Part shown: one piece after another, positions 10,801-24,616 of the stretch
Position numbering within the stretch: position 1 is the stretch's first letter
Layout: every line of letters starts with the position of its first letter
NCBI GenBank assembly: GCA_914767715.1
Contig: OU612065.1
Location: 13,640,001 to 13,704,000, forward strand
Direction: 5' to 3'
DNA from: Membranipora membranacea
Lineage: Eukaryota; Bryozoa; Gymnolaemata; Cheilostomatida; Membraniporidae
Length of the DNA: 64,000 nt
Made by a program: the position numbers and the translations under genes
The notes under the pieces: model-generated
The model's database searches: none
Told to the model about the DNA's origin: nothing
Seen by the model: the letters and a program-made list of their open reading frames with translations, nothing else

Positions 10801-13800
10801 AAGTTAATTAAATTTATAATGTATTTATAGTAAGTCTGATGGAATTGATAGCTGGTAATTATGGTAAATCAATTAACCTGGATGACCAAACAAAACATTA
10901 ATTTGCACAATGTACATCAGCAAGAGAAAAACCACTACCGCTGCATCACAGAGATGATTCTAAATATAACAACTCACCAGTCCTTCACCAGCATTTGTGT
11001 CTAGTGTGAAACTCAGTTCTCTCTCAATCTTCAAGCAGAAAAGAGAATAATTTACAATATAACTCAATTCACTTGTACAAGAAGTTTTGGATAGTGAGCA
11101 AGGGTGAACCAACAATCACTCTACTATGGCTCATAACATATGATTTTTCCGTGTACCTTGTACATATATTTATATATCATCCATAATATGAGTTGTACTT
11201 TTTGACAAAAAAATCAATTCACAAATTGTTGAGGAGGAGTAGATCTTCTATTACTCTTAGGACGAGCATTACCTGTTTGAGTATACTTGATTCCTGAGGG
11301 TCTGATGTACTGGATTCTGCTCCGATCTCTAAATCAGGAAGCTCGTCAGCAGTAGATCTTGGCACATCCACAGGTCCCAGCGGTACACTCTCACTCTCAA
11401 TGTTTAACACTTTAGGTTCTTGCACCTCTGGTATGATTTCATCAGTCAGAGCCACCACCGGTATCACATCAGGTGGGTTCTCTATCTTAGTGTCACTATG
11501 TAGACTAGCCCGTGATTCTGTACTTGTAGGCGAGGAAGGTTGTGTTATGTTGAGAGGAAGCTCAGATATAGGCGTGTCAGCGCCCTTATTAGCGGATATA
11601 GAAGCACTGTTAGAGCTAACACTAGCTCTAGACGCACTATCCACTGAGACGGTAGAGGAGGTACGACTCGATCTCTTCTGCTGACTCAGCTGGTAAACAG
11701 CCTGGAAGAGATCTCGTAGTGATAGCACCACAACGTCACACTACAAAACATCAACAACAATCATGTCAAACATAGTATTGAGAGGGGAGCAGCAATACAC
11801 AGCCCGCATAATACTTGGACTGAGATGATAGGGAGTTTATGGAGTGCAAACATCATACGCTGTCATAAAGCCTTGTCACGCAGCCAAATCAAAAAGAGTG
11901 GCATGAAGTTGAAAATATGCAGGTGAAAGCTCACATCACTACAGCTGTATGATAGTCATTTATTGTTTCAGCGTTTGCTCAACATGATTACACATGAGAA
12001 ATACAGTGCAGCTCTAACTACTCAACACTGAGTCAATTATCAATAGTTGGACTTAGCAAGTCCAATTTGTAGAGCAGCAAAATCAATCAAATTAGGGTTA
12101 TTAGGTTTATGTTAATAACACCATGTGTCATGCACATTTATTTTTGATGACGTCCGTTGCACTACTAAGAAACCCAAGGGTACCTGTGTCAAAGTGAAAG
12201 GCTTTATTTAGTGAATTCGGGGGGGGGGGGGGAGAGATAATAGTGCAGCAATACAAGTTGCACGTATTCAACATGTTTCATCAAATTGTGCATTTTTCCC
12301 AGATTTATGAGCAAATCTACTGCAACATCATGTCAATCTTGTTTGTATCCATCTAATTCAACTTATCCTAGAGATTTCAACACACATGACAGGTGAATTA
12401 TAAAGCCACAGCCTGAAAATTGTATCAATCTCCCGTATGTCATAAATTCTATAACTTCAGATTGCCACAAAATCTTTGACATGAGTTAGTGATTGGTTTG
12501 ACCCTCAAGTTAATATAATGAAAAGACATGTGACGATAACCTAAATGATGTAGAGGACAGGCCCCTATGAAATATTAAGGAATGTTGACTGACAATTGTA
12601 ATAACTGGAAATGTCATTGATCTACCAACCGGTTTGTCAGTTTTGACGCCAAATAATACATGTTTACCATCTCCATCGCCTCCAACTACATAACTAAATG
12701 ATCGATTATCAGCAGCGTCCTTAGATATAAACGATATCTTATTCACTTGGTGCTGGTGAAGTACTTGCTTAAAAAACAAAATAGCAAAACAATTGAATAC
12801 ACTGATGACATTTAATAGCTCACAGATCATATTTTAGGCCACATGCCAAAATGAGGACACCATGGATCATACGATTCTGATGGTGATTAATGCATATTTG
12901 TGATGATGGATATTTCTGGCTTAATGGAAAAACCACCTGAGAATTAATGTCTCTTTGCATAGGACAATGTCATGTAGTGGTGTGAGAAAAATTGCATACT
13001 TTGTCTGAGATTTTTACCATAACACATAATAACCACATTATAATAAGGCTGCTAACTTACTATAAGACTTTCACACTTACATTAGTTACGGAATCGACCA
13101 AAGTAACACCACTCATATTGACTCTGATAATTATCTTCTGTTTGTGCTGACTGGCAGTCTTGACAGCTGTCTTCATGAGGTGTATGGCTTGTTGGCACAT
13201 GGCATCACCTACAACATCAATCATATAGGGAAGTGATGCTGACATAATGGGCTTATTAATCATACAGCTGCTGACATCAAAATCACACATAGAGCATAAT
13301 TTTATCGCAGAGTAAGGATAGATGGTTTTATGGAGGAAGCAATATTTTTGTGCCACCAATAGTGGTCATGTGTAATTACATTAGTGATAGTGTTGATCAA
13401 TAGATAGACTAAACAATATAGACAAGCAGATGAACACCTATATGAATATAGATAGATGTTATAAATATAGATCTGAGTGGGTTCATTAACATTTAACAGA
13501 CTCATCAGTCAGATAAAATTGACCAATATGAATTCCTATGAGAAGTAAAGCTATACAACACTACCTACCCTAGTACATACATGTGTGTACAAATGATCTG
13601 AATTCTTACATCATTGCTGTCTTGGGATTAAGTCCCAAGTTAACCCGAGGTGTTAACTTCTTGGTTAAGCCTAACAATCAACATCCATTCCAACAGACTA
13701 ACCTCAGTGTTCTTAATGGGGCAATAATAGTGGTTTGTTTGTGAGATATGTGTGGACTTTATTTATCATTTTGAAATTCAAGTATCACAACCGTACCTCT

Positions 13801-14083
13801 TGCCTCCTTGACGACAGCCGTGCCATAGAATTTAGCTTTGAACGTCAGGCCATCTCCCTGGAACTTTGAAATCATATCAGCAGCGCCTATAAAACATGGC
13901 AGTCATATAGAGGCCAAGACCAAACATTTATACATATACACTAAATAGCCTGCTTAATGTGCTGGGTGAGTCAGAATAACATTGAGGATGTGTGTTTCAA
14001 GCATGAATGTGTTTACCGTCAATGCAATAGGTTCACAACCTGTATCACATATCTTTACCTTTTTTGCTGTCGCGCTTAGACAT
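7868..14083 (-). CDS. DAB: Disabled (Dab) family endocytic adaptor
   Basis: Eight exons, in gene order 14083-14059, 13886-13797, 13208-13081, 12767-12630, 11740-11273, 11028-10978, 10541-10050 and 9679-7868, close in frame to about 1067 residues. Dab proteins bind NPxY sorting motifs and PtdIns(4,5)P2 through an N-terminal PTB domain and recruit AP-2, clathrin and EH/SH3 proteins at the plasma membrane. The PTB spans about residues 12-150, with FQGDGLTFKAKFYG, the conserved HQVNKISFISKDAADNRSF and LRDLFQAVYQL. The rest is low-complexity, with about 17 DPF motifs for the AP-2 appendage concentrated in the last exon, two DNPW/DPW motifs, and proline-rich SH3-type stretches near the C-terminus (SLPPR, PPPAIPAR). 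It is a single invertebrate-type gene, so Dab1 or Dab2 cannot be assigned. The exon 4 donor (CCG|GTTGGT) is weak but keeps frame and homology. Confidence 0.92.
12219..12232. repeat. Poly-G tract in a Dab intron
   Basis: A run of 14 G lies on the + strand within a Dab intron. Its length may be unreliable in the assembly. Confidence 0.8.
13628..13671. repeat. Palindromic micro-insert (CAAG...CTTG type) in a Dab intron
   Basis: The insert 13636-13663 has ends CAAG and CTTG and an inverted core AAGTTAAC (13637-13644) / GTTAACTT (13652-13659). Similar octamers flank it, TTAAGTCC before and GTTAAGCC after, differing by an indel. It resembles the CAAGGAGTT subfamily. A second palindrome (CTTGGG/CCCAAG, 13621-13639) overlaps its left side. 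Confidence 0.45.
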
Positions 14084-16399
14084 AATGAATCCAGACCGAT
14101 ACTCCAGCAATGACTTAGTTTGTTGAAACGATCTACAGGATTCTTCTTACCACGAACATCTCCTGACATTCACATGACATCCACTGCCAACCTATCCATT
14201 GTCAATTTGTGTCCCATCCACTGCAATAGCAGGAAGTCAGAGCCTAAAATAATAAGCAAGTGGATCAAGAAAAAGTCATTAATGTAGGTGCTGAACCCAA
14301 GGAATACCTTGCTGAACCTGTAAATAATATAACAACTGAGCAGATATACATATATTTATCATTGCTAATCCCTTTCATGGAAGGAGAGTCAGGTCTTCTC
14401 AAACCCGAACACTAACTCTTGTCCTATTAGAATAAGTTTACTTCCTAGTTTACCCACAACTATGACATCAGCAATATGTAAAACACTGTCACAACTCAAA
14501 TCCCAGAATTTGCACAGCATTTGTTTAGTCATGCACTTACTCCTCTGCAGTCAGCACTGTTCGCAGACCGCTAAGGGTAACTGCAAGCGTTTGCTCTACC
14601 TAAGATCAGTAGGCCTAACCGCAGATTCTGGGTGTTTGATACCAACTTAGGAATAAGTACATACCTGCACATGCCCCAGGTGCCCCCTGTGTAATTGCTC
14701 AAAGGGAGACGCGGTCAAGTGAAAAATATTGCTAGATAAATTTCTAGGGATGGCACTGGCAGTAGAGCAGGATCGGCCTGTGCAGGGGTGTGGTCCTGTC
14801 CACAACTCTGGGCCTTGACTATTGTCTTATGTAGGGTAGTTCAATATAATAATAAGTGTAATGCTGATGTGACCAATGAACTCATGAGGGAGTTCATTGA
14901 TGTGACAGGGAGTTTCTTTGCTTCATCATAGTTCTGTCATGTCAAGCAACAAAACAAAATGCAATTGATACTCATGATACAAGCATGTACAAAAGAGTAT
15001 AAGTATTGTATATCTATCATTGATATGGAATGAATATCTACTAACAAACTACAAACTCAAATAAAAGAGAACTCCAGTCCAGAGTGCTTTCACAAAAACA
15101 AGGAGAGGGACTTGAGACCTTGCAACACTACAGAACTGAGTTAGGTTTTAACATGCTCTTTATATGTCCAATAAAGTTATACTGACCTTGCTGTTTAACC
15201 ACTGTAGTTTACTATGTTACAATCTTGATTTATTGCAGAAAAACATGGTTTATGTCATATGTAACCAGTGCAGTCAACAACATTATGATGATAATTCAGT
15301 TCTTAGAGAAGATTAATAATAATTGGCTGAAAACATTACCAAAGTACAGCATATATATTTTCAGACTGTTGATTGTATTTCTGTGTGCAGTATACTTATT
15401 CGGGCGACAACCTGTCACAAGAGCACACAACTCTATATAGAGTCTAGCTCTCTTTTTTTTGTCACCAGCCAATAAACATCGTAGCACATGCGCTGAGGAG
15501 TGCTGCAATACCCTTTTGCAGTGTATCTGCCGCCAGCAGAGCAAACCTTTTTATAGCTGGTTTGCACCTAGCCTGTCTTAACCCTGTAGTTGCAATCAGA
15601 TGAATCTTTTTATATGTAACAAGCTTATGGTTAACAAAGTAGGGAGAACAGAGTAACTAGCTTTAGAAAATTTCTTGAAGATAATTGAAAATTATGTCGT
15701 AAAAATGTGCTCAACTCGCCCACTGTAATTTTTTGTTGTGTACATGTAGACCAGGAGGGTCTACGATATTACAGCTTAGTTTGGAACTTTGTTCGAGGGT
15801 ATTGAGCTCGATTCATAGGATATGTTAGACCAAAATCAAGAGAGGTTAGATATGATGTAATTTCATGCTTTGTGTACTACAATACAAGTTGCAGGTGCTT
15901 AATTTATGTCTATTACGCTAGACCCGTAGATAAAAAACATTTAGATATGTAAAGAAATATCGCAAGTTGAGTTCGTGGTGACAATACCAATATTGTATTT
16001 TGGCTTCAAAGATGTTTGGCATTCCCGTTTTGGGCCAATATTATCATCTATTTTGATGCACCAAAGATTGATCAAAATATAAATTACTACTCTATAAGAT
16101 TTTCTGCCCATATCTTTCTCCAACATCGCATACTTAATTATCAGAATCTTCCTCAGTTCCAGGGAAACAAAAGCAATCACATGTAGTCACAAACAGCGAC
16201 ACGGTACAGTAAATCTTCGAGTCATGACTGCTTCAATGCTTATCCTTCATCATCAACTTTCACAGCAAAATTAACGTCTCTATAGAATGTTTAAAATTAA
16301 CTCCTCCCCCTAACCGAAAACATAAACAACATCGCATCCAACGGAACAAGTTCTCCTCAAGTGTTAATATATTATCTGTAGTCCCCCATGTTGGCAGAT
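14084..16399. other. Dab upstream region and CNOT4 3' flank; no other gene seen
   Basis: The stretch separates two head-to-tail minus-strand genes. It must include the Dab promoter and 5' UTR and the CNOT4 3' UTR, but I could not place either boundary. It carries one high-quality micro-palindrome (14867-14906). ORFs here are short and without family resemblance. Confidence 0.5.
14867..14906. repeat. Micro-palindrome insert with perfect 7-bp target duplication (copy A)
   Basis: The insert 14874-14899 is 26 bp. Arm CAATGAACTC is followed by spacer ATGAGG and the exact inverse arm GAGTTCATTG. It is bracketed by identical ATGTGAC heptamers at 14867-14873 and 14900-14906. Read on the minus strand it begins CAATGAACTCCCTC, like copies at 37932 and 50166. 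Confidence 0.85.
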
Positions 16400-19300
16400 T
16401 TAGCTCTCCAGGGTGGCCATGTGTGGGTTTTGGGTGGCTGTTCTGAATCCTGGCTGGAAACCTGGTGGTGGGTTATGTGGCTGCAGTGATGGCCATCCAC
16501 TAGTTATATGCCCTGAAATAAACCAGAAGAATATTATTAATTAACGTACTCAGACCAAATTATTCTAAGTTGTCTCCTCATTATGTTACATAGGCAAAGC
16601 AAAAACCACTGAGTGTCTACAAACAGCTTTCATTGAATGTGCTCATTTAGTTTAGGCTTTGAGATTACTCACCAGGTTGATTGAGGTGTATATTCTGTGC
16701 GAATGGCATTCTGCTGTGTGTTTGTGGCTGTCTGAAGGGTAGTGTGTGAGGCAGAGGTGGAGGCATCTGCTGCTGTTGTTGTGTTGATCCAGCTGGTTTG
16801 ACAGGAGAGTCTATTTCCGTAAGCTGTTGGATGGAGCGGAGCCAGTGAGGCTGTACCGAGGGAGGGCTATTAGATGTGTCACTGCTCAGACAGCCGGATA
16901 CTATAGCTGGGTCTGAGAACTGATCATCTAATGCTGAACTGCCACTGTTGTTGGATGTCTGCTGGGATAGACTTTCACCCCATGCTAAAATATGAAACAA
17001 TTCAACTGGTTAGAACAGGGAGAACCACAAATATTAACGCCAACACCGATTTGACATAATGATGCATCACGCAGAGGTATTGAACATAAGATCAACAAAT
17101 CACAGTGCAAGTTAATCATGCACCAATGTATTAGGTCAAAATTTTTTGCTAGATCCATGGAACAGAGTCGTTGACTGAGGGTTAAAACTTACAGGAGGTC
17201 TGTTGTTGTGGGGCTGGTTGCATGTAATTATTCCTTAGTCTGCTATGTTGTAACTGTGTCGGCTGATGACTTGGTATACCAGGAGCAAAGTTTATAGAAG
17301 CGTTTGGCAGAAGAGCCTTCAGACTTTCCCTCAAATCTTGTGTATTAAAAGAGTTCAGCTCTGGCATTCCTGTAAATTAGTGATATTTGTAGGAGCAACA
17401 TAGGAAATGAAATATTACTGACAATCACACGACATTTATAACACCAGAAAAATTGAACAAGGTCATCTCCTATTTATATTTGCCTCAAGGACTCTATTGT
17501 TGTGCAGATTATGCACAGGAACTAGACAAACAATAGTTAAGCAGCTAAGATTGCATTCTACACAAATTTATAAGTTTTTTTTTTCTGGCCGAGCCCAAGA
17601 TTATGGTATTTAATGTTAGGCTCCTACTCATCTGCTTGACCAATGATCATAATATGGATATAGATTTAAAGCTTGTAAATAATCACCATTAGAAAATCCA
17701 GAGTTGAATGAGGTTGGCGGTTGTGAGGGTTGCTGTATAGAGTTGATTCTGCTATCGTTGTATGGACTCCTAGGCATTGTATTCACGGGTGATTGAGGCA
17801 TCATATGTGGTGGTGGAGCCTGGGTAGAAGCACCAGGTGGAGCACCCAGGTTCATTAATCCTAACATACGACTTCCTCTTGCAAACATAGGCAACTCTGT
17901 AATACAAGTCATATATGTTTGATTTCCGTATCAATACCAATCTACCATATTTGTTTCATGGAAAATATCCCCTTCAGCGTGATAAAATGACAAGACATTT
18001 TACTAATAGTTTTATGCATACAGTTCTACGTCATGGGAGCTTAGAGACCAAACAGTATTATCTCAATGTACATTGAACATTTGACCTCGGTCACTATGAC
18101 AACCATTACAACATAGGTATAACATATTACAACAAAAGCACTCAACTACAGAATTTTTTACATTATTTATAGAAAATGAATACTTGGTGTAGGCGAAACA
18201 GAGACCATGATTCTCTGAGAAAACTCAAGTTTTAGGGATGTGGATCTGCCTCTTTGAATACAGGCAGAAGTATGTACCAATTACCTGGATTGGTTCTGTT
18301 TGGCATACTGCTGTGAGGGAAGGACTGTGGGAAGCCAGGAAGGCCTGGCGCTGGTATACCAGGTGCAGAGAGACCTGGTGGGGGCGGAGGCAGCAGAGCT
18401 GATGATGTACTGGAGGAAACAGATGATGCAACTGATACAGATGACGACAGAGGCACAACAGATCCGGGAATCATACCGGCACCACCAAACAGTGGAACAC
18501 CTGGCAGAGGCAGGTTTGGCAGAGGAGCGACACCAGGTGGTGGCCTGTGTAGTGGTATACTGAAGCCTGCTAGCGGTGATATCATCCTATGTGTGTGATG
18601 TCCTAAACTACTACCACCTTCATTCTCCAGCATGTCAGCCAGGCCTTTGTTAGACTCCAAAAAGGGATCGAATCCCAAATCATCATCCGACGCCACATTC
18701 AGTGATTGGTTCTCACTTAAAGTACTGTTAGGCCATTCTGACAATCCACATGGAGGAGTATCAGATGGTAGGAGCATAGATAGCTGTGGAGTTTGTAGTC
18801 CCGGTGCACCTGAAATAGTAAATAAAACCTCAACAGCAAAACAAAACGACGGAGCAATAGTATACGATTATGAAGTACAATAATAAGCATGCTCATAGTA
18901 AACAATGGAATGCTCAACAGCTTTGCTCAACGAAAATCACTTATTTTCTTCTACAGTCCGTCCAAAAGAGTATGTACAAGCCATGTAACTGGATATGTTA
19001 ATCTTTCAAATATGTATACTCCGTATTGGCACCAAAAATATACTATAGATGATCTTATGAGAGAACAATATGATAAAAACTTGAAACAGATAAATTTTTT
19101 CGTCACATAAAGCTTAGTATGAGATGCCGATACGTTACCTGGTAGTCGATGCTGTGATTGTAGACTGTTACTGGCAAATAGGGAGTTACTGAGGGATGTG
19201 TGCTCTGTCAGATCACCTTGTAACTGTACTGTAGGATTATCTGTTACATCTGATTCTAGCTCAGGTTCAGAGAACGGTAATTTCCTAGCAGCTTGCAGAG

Positions 19301-22300
19301 TGGGTGGATGCGTTGTAATAGCGGTGTGTGGCTGTGAACGGTTATCTGTTTCTGTGTCCTCTGTGTTTGTGGTCACTGTGTTAGTCTGTGACAGCCGGGG
19401 CGACACAGAAGAAGCCTCTGGTGTTGGGGTTCTCGGATTTGACGCAGATGAACATGTAGATGACGGAGAACTGTGACTTACCCCACTAAAAAAGGGTAAA
19501 AGTGTGATATACTGATTATAAATGGTTACAAAATACAATAATCATGTGTCTTTTCGAGTCAACATGTTGGATGATGTAATTACATGACTTGGAGAAATGA
19601 GTGGCTTACTTGTGTTTAACTGTGTTATCTGTTGGACAACAACTTGCTTTCAGCCCTGAGTTGCCAGGTAAGTCCCCACCGTTAACTATCACATGATCTT
19701 GTTCTGCTGATGGTAATATTGAATCTGTTGACCCTGTTGTTGTACATGAGACAGCCGCTGTTGATAAGCAGCACGGATTGCCATTTTTACTAACGCCATT
19801 ATCTGAACCCAAACTATTGTTGGAGGTAGAATTATTACTGTTTAACATTGGCCAGGGCTCCTTAGATTTACCGGATCCCCCGCTGGAACCTGAATCTGTC
19901 TTTTTCCTAAAAAAACAGACAAATAAGTTACTTGATTCTGGGCAAAATAAATTCATCATCTAAATGTATAATTGGGCAGTGTAATCATAACTCTGTGACC
20001 ACCACTTTATACATTATATAGACCAAAACAAAACAACATTCCTATCAACATCACATGACTGTTATTGATAATGGAATTTCCACTATGAATAATGAAGTAG
20101 ATGAGGAAGTTGATTACACCATACAGAGGTAACATCACAAGACCCGAATATTTTGCATTTCTGGTTAACCAAATAGTGATAGAAAGTTTCCAAGCATATT
20201 GGGAAATAACCAGCAAAGTAGAGTACAAAAACTTTATTATCAACTGATTGCAACTATAACCCTTGCACCAGCATCCTATGTGATTGGATGGGGGCTACTA
20301 AACATTGACTGAACAGAAACACTCACCTCTGATTGGATGTGTTGGGTTTGTTGCCGTTTGTAGGGCCATTTGTGATATTTGTCCCATCCCCTGTTGCAGA
20401 CCGCGCTGTGGTTGTCGAAAGTTGAGTCGCTAGATTAGGATTGGGAGTCGGAGTGAGATAGGTATCCGCCAGCTTCTGCTCATAATCCTGATGTTTGCCA
20501 CTCTGCATTTCTTCTTTTGTAAAACTAGCTTCTCCATCTCCCAACTCGTGCAAGTACATACAGTCCTACAAGCAAACCACAAAATGATACTTATCGTGAC
20601 AAAAAATGTGAAAGACAACTCGTCATAACATGTCAAAGAGTACAAGCAATTCATGGAGAAATAACAAAGGGCCATCATGAAGAAAAGGAACGACATGTAA
20701 ATGATCATTTTATGTATCTCTATCATTATGAGAAACATTTTACTTCCTTTAGAGAGAAAAGCAGGAAAGCGCGGGCAGAATACATAATCTTTACTTACCG
20801 TTTTCGTACATTGAGTGCCCTTCAGAAAGTGACTACAATACTTTGTAGTACCCAGAGATGCTTTCAATGTCCGTCCATCGACATAAAGATTGTTGACAGC
20901 ATTTATAGCTCGTAAGCAATCTTCAGGTCGGGTATAGGTTATGTATGCACTTGCACTGGGACCCTGAATAAAACCATACAAATTAGGTTACCACATAATT
21001 ACATCACTAGTTTATAACAGTAGATATCTGTCTCACAAAGTTACAGACATGACCCGATATACTCATCTGAAAAGTGATAATAGCTATCTGGGATTGTGGG
21101 GTAAATACATTTGAAACTTTTCACACCTTTGATTTGGGTGTGATATAATGTGGAGCTTTGACTGAAAAGAGAAAATTCATAATCCAGATCAACCAACCAT
21201 CTATGAGTAAAAAAAAATTGATTGCTTACATGTCTCAAGATTATCAATGTTTGTTTTAGAGTCTGTGTGTTAAGCTTACCTGTGCTCCAGCATATGAGGT
21301 GCTAGAATTAATCACGACTTTAAGAATTTTCCCATATTTGCCAAAATATTCATGTCTTTTCAATACTTCCGTGTCGGCAAGCCTGTTCGACAAGCCAACA
21401 GCAAAAACCAGATTTTTCTGCACAACCCTGAAAAACAAGGAAGGTAGTCCAGATTAACAAAATGGTGGGAAGGATAATACAGTTAACCATACAGCCAATC
21501 AGAAAATAATGGAACAATATTCTCATGTGATAGATTTACTATCACATGATCACACACAACAGCAACAAAACAAGCAACAAAATAACTACCTGATGTTAGC
21601 CAAATGTCTCCTATTTTCTGCAGCCTTCTGTTTCCTGGCAGCATCCTTCTGCCTTCTCTCTTTCTTGATCTTTGTGAGGCTAAAAGCACAGAGAGTTTTG
21701 TTATATGGGATGTTTTCCTAACACTGCAATATCAGACTCAAGGGTAAGGATCTTATAACAAGGAAGAAAGAGGACAGACAAAATAATTACTTGTAAAATA
21801 CTGTAATAAGGTAAGATATCAGTATGTGGACAGCATGGGACCTCCACAAATAAGCAAAAAGAGCTATAGGTTATACAGAATTGTCACACTGGTATAAAAT
21901 AGGTTAATGTTCCATGGATTTACTCACTCGTCCTCCGTTAGTGGTTTAAACTCTGCTGGATCTTCCTGGTATTGCTAAAAAAGGGAAAATCAATGTGAAT
22001 TGTTTGGTTCGTAAGATTAAAAGTGGTATCCTATGGAATCAACAATATTTGACACCCACGGTATTGACAACTTTTATACAGTGTTTAGTATATTGTTATA
22101 TTATATTGAATCTAACTGTTCAGTATCAACCCAAAGTTGGGACGTTGCATATTGGTTTCAGCCAGACTTTAATGGGTCTGACACAACATAGACAGGGCTC
22201 TCCCCAGCAAATCTGTTCACTTAAGTGTCACTAAAGCGATGGCCAAATTATTTAGTCCTAAAATGAGACTGAACAAACCTGCTCTGGCATTACAACACAA

Positions 22301-22875
22301 TTGAATACAATTTCAATATTGATATCAATTCACACTTCTTTACCTTTCGACATGCAGGACAGAGGGAATTCTCATCTGTCCTAATCCGATGCCAACAAAA
22401 TCTGCAGATCTGATAACCACATGTACAGGGATAGAAGTTAAGATCATCTATATCCAACGGCTCCATACACAGAGGGCACTGAAATGAGAGCAATGGGTAT
22501 TATACATGAATTCGAGTCAACAAGCGCAGAGAGCTATATTATGGTATGGGAGGTTAGACCATAATAGTGCATCAATGTTGGTGAAATGAAACAACTGGAA
22601 ATGTATCAATATTTTATATTAACATGTGAATCTTAGATTATTACATTCAATATTGGTGTCAAAATGCAAAATCCCCGTTGTGGTCGTTGAGAACAGTTTG
22701 ACCCTCTCTCTTTTCCCTATTTATCGTAGAAAAAACTGTAGGTTTTATCCTCTCTAAATCACCACAATAGGATGTTACTTTCGCCATTTCGAACACAAAC
22801 TATTGACTGTGTACTTTGTCTTAATCATCCTCCACATTCCACTTGGCTTACCTCGATAGGCTCGTCGTAAGACAT
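16400..22875 (-). CDS. CNOT4: CNOT4, CCR4-NOT E3 ubiquitin ligase
   Basis: Fourteen coding exons close in frame to 942 residues: 22875-22852, 22478-22344, 21974-21928, 21679-21590, 21427-21280, 20963-20799, 20565-20327, 19906-19610, 19485-19139, 18809-18285, 17896-17687, 17369-17193, 16984-16673 and 16512-16400. CNOT4 (yeast Not4) is the RING E3 associated with CCR4-NOT, acting in co-translational quality control and mRNA turnover. The CCCC-type RING lies at about residues 9-52 (CPLCMEP, CTCGYQICRFCWHRIR, CPACRK). A basic helical linker follows, then an RRM from about 100 (QKNLVFAVGLS, GKILKVVINSSTSYAGAQ). A CCCH finger uses C191, C200, C205 and H209. The long tail is low-complexity but keeps family blocks DDDLGFDPF, LRESLKALLPNASINF and WLRSIQQLTEIDSP. 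It is longer than the human protein because of tail insertions. An acceptor just upstream of the ATG exon implies a non-coding first exon. Confidence 0.96.
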
Positions 22876-23642
22876 ATTTCTAACAGAGGGGAGTGAGGCT
22901 TCGATAAGCAAGAATCTAAATCTGTAATAAAAAGAGAAATATTATGTCCAATGAGTTCAACCACAATGGACTGATTTCAGATAAAGTAATGGCAAAAGGA
23001 CGGGAGGGTTGGTTGATATAACCGAGTGAGCTACAGTATAAACGATTATATCAATGTCAATAAGATCGAGAGTGGATCGTATTGGCGTGTCTGGACTGCG
23101 TTTTTGAGGCCTGGAGTATACCATGGTCTTCCGAAATTTTCCTGGTAATCAGAAACTTCCAGTAATCTCTGAGTCGAAAATCTTTACATGCTGGAATTAA
23201 GGACGTAAAAACAGGCGTAATTATGATTGTTAGTTTAGGTGAAAATTTCATGTTCAAAATGCATGTATTTACAACTCAAATTAACCAGGCTTGGTTATGT
23301 TTGGTACAACGACCATCCAATACCCAACACTTTAGTCACCGACTTCACATTCGTTAGAATGATATGACCAATAGATTGCAATATTAGACATAATTATGAC
23401 TGCACCTACTATTTCGAAACCTTGACCATAGATAATTAGGTGAAAAGATACCACAGTCAGCACTGGGGTGTTAAAGATATTTCACAACCTTCAGGTAACC
23501 CAGAAAATCCATACGTTCTTGGTTGGTTGTTAACTATAGATACAAATCAACACACCTGACTGACAAAGTTCAATCAATGGCCTGTTCATGGCTGTTCATT
23601 GGTAAGCAGTCCGCCAGTCCGATGATATCCAACAGTTTCAAA

Positions 23643-23661
23643 GGGGGGGGGGGGGGGGGGG
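23643..23661. repeat. Poly-G tract in the CNOT4 5' intron
   Basis: A run of 19 G lies on the + strand. The exact length is likely to be uncertain in the assembly. Confidence 0.8.
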
Positions 23662-24540
23662 CTAAGTATAAGATTAACATAGCTACGTCTATATATGAGC
23701 AAATGGCAAATGGATTAGGTCCAATGTAGTATGTGTGAAACAGAATCGTAATATTTAACAGTGGTGCCCATAACCTGTGGTGTTGTAAGCCAGTCAGAAA
23801 TGTCAATGAAAACTAGAATTCAAGACAACAAGCATGCAAAGATATTCATAAGCAGCCAACGAGTCTACTATCCACATTTGGCCCCTGAATATTCAACTAA
23901 TTAAGAGAGAGAGTGAATGAAAGTAAGAATGACACATCTCTCCTTCAACATTTTGTTTGTGTCCAGCCTGCCTGTCCAATCCATTATATTTCAGTGGTAG
24001 GCACTTAAAGGGGATCCTTTTATTGATTTCTGTTAAATCAATACAAAGGCTTACTAGTAACAAGGAGCAGGAGAAGGCTCCCTATATCCCTAGCTCAGCT
24101 AGTATTATTTATCATTATTAGACCTAGTTAAATTAGTAATTAATTAAACTTATTATTTTTACTAGCACTACTGTCTACTTTCAACTTAAAAATAGAGCTA
24201 GTTTTCTAGTTTGTAAGTTGGTTACATACATACTAGGGCTCTACTGAACTTATCCATCATAGCTGCAGTAGGAACTGGAGGATTGATCTCAATCTAAGTG
24301 TCTTTTTATTACCCAAATCATAGATGAACATTTTATTTAGGCTATCAATCATTTTTACTAACTTTAGTTGGACTTACATCAAGAAATTCTCTCACCCTGT
24401 TTAGTCAGAATTTTTGTCATTTACTCACAACTCTCCCTATGTTTGTATTTCATGGACTGGAGAGTACATTAATAAGTCAAATCAATGTGACCATTCAACA
24501 TGTTACCCCATACCACACCAAGAATACTGATAATATTTAC

Positions 24541-24616
24541 CTTGAAATCTGAGTTTGGTTTTCCTAACAGATTTGACAAATACTGTCTGCGCATACAATA
24601 TGCGCATACCGGAAAT
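24541..24616 (-). promoter_or_regulatory. Probable CNOT4 non-coding first exon and NRF1/ETS-like promoter
   Basis: Read on the minus strand, CAGATTTCAAG is followed by a good donor (GTAAATA) at 24541/24540. This pairs with the acceptor (TTTATTACAG) that precedes the CNOT4 ATG exon near 22924. Immediately upstream lie a palindromic NRF1-like site (TGCGCATA at 24588-24595, inverted as TATGCGCA at 24599-24606) and an ETS-like CCGGAAAT at 24609-24616. Such combinations are typical of broad, TATA-less housekeeping promoters in animals. Transcription start is inferred, not shown. Confidence 0.5.

Noticed and set aside
23557-23615. TTCATTGG and CAATGG words resembling a further micro-palindrome
   Set aside because: The arms do not pair over more than a few bases and there is no 7-bp flanking repeat.
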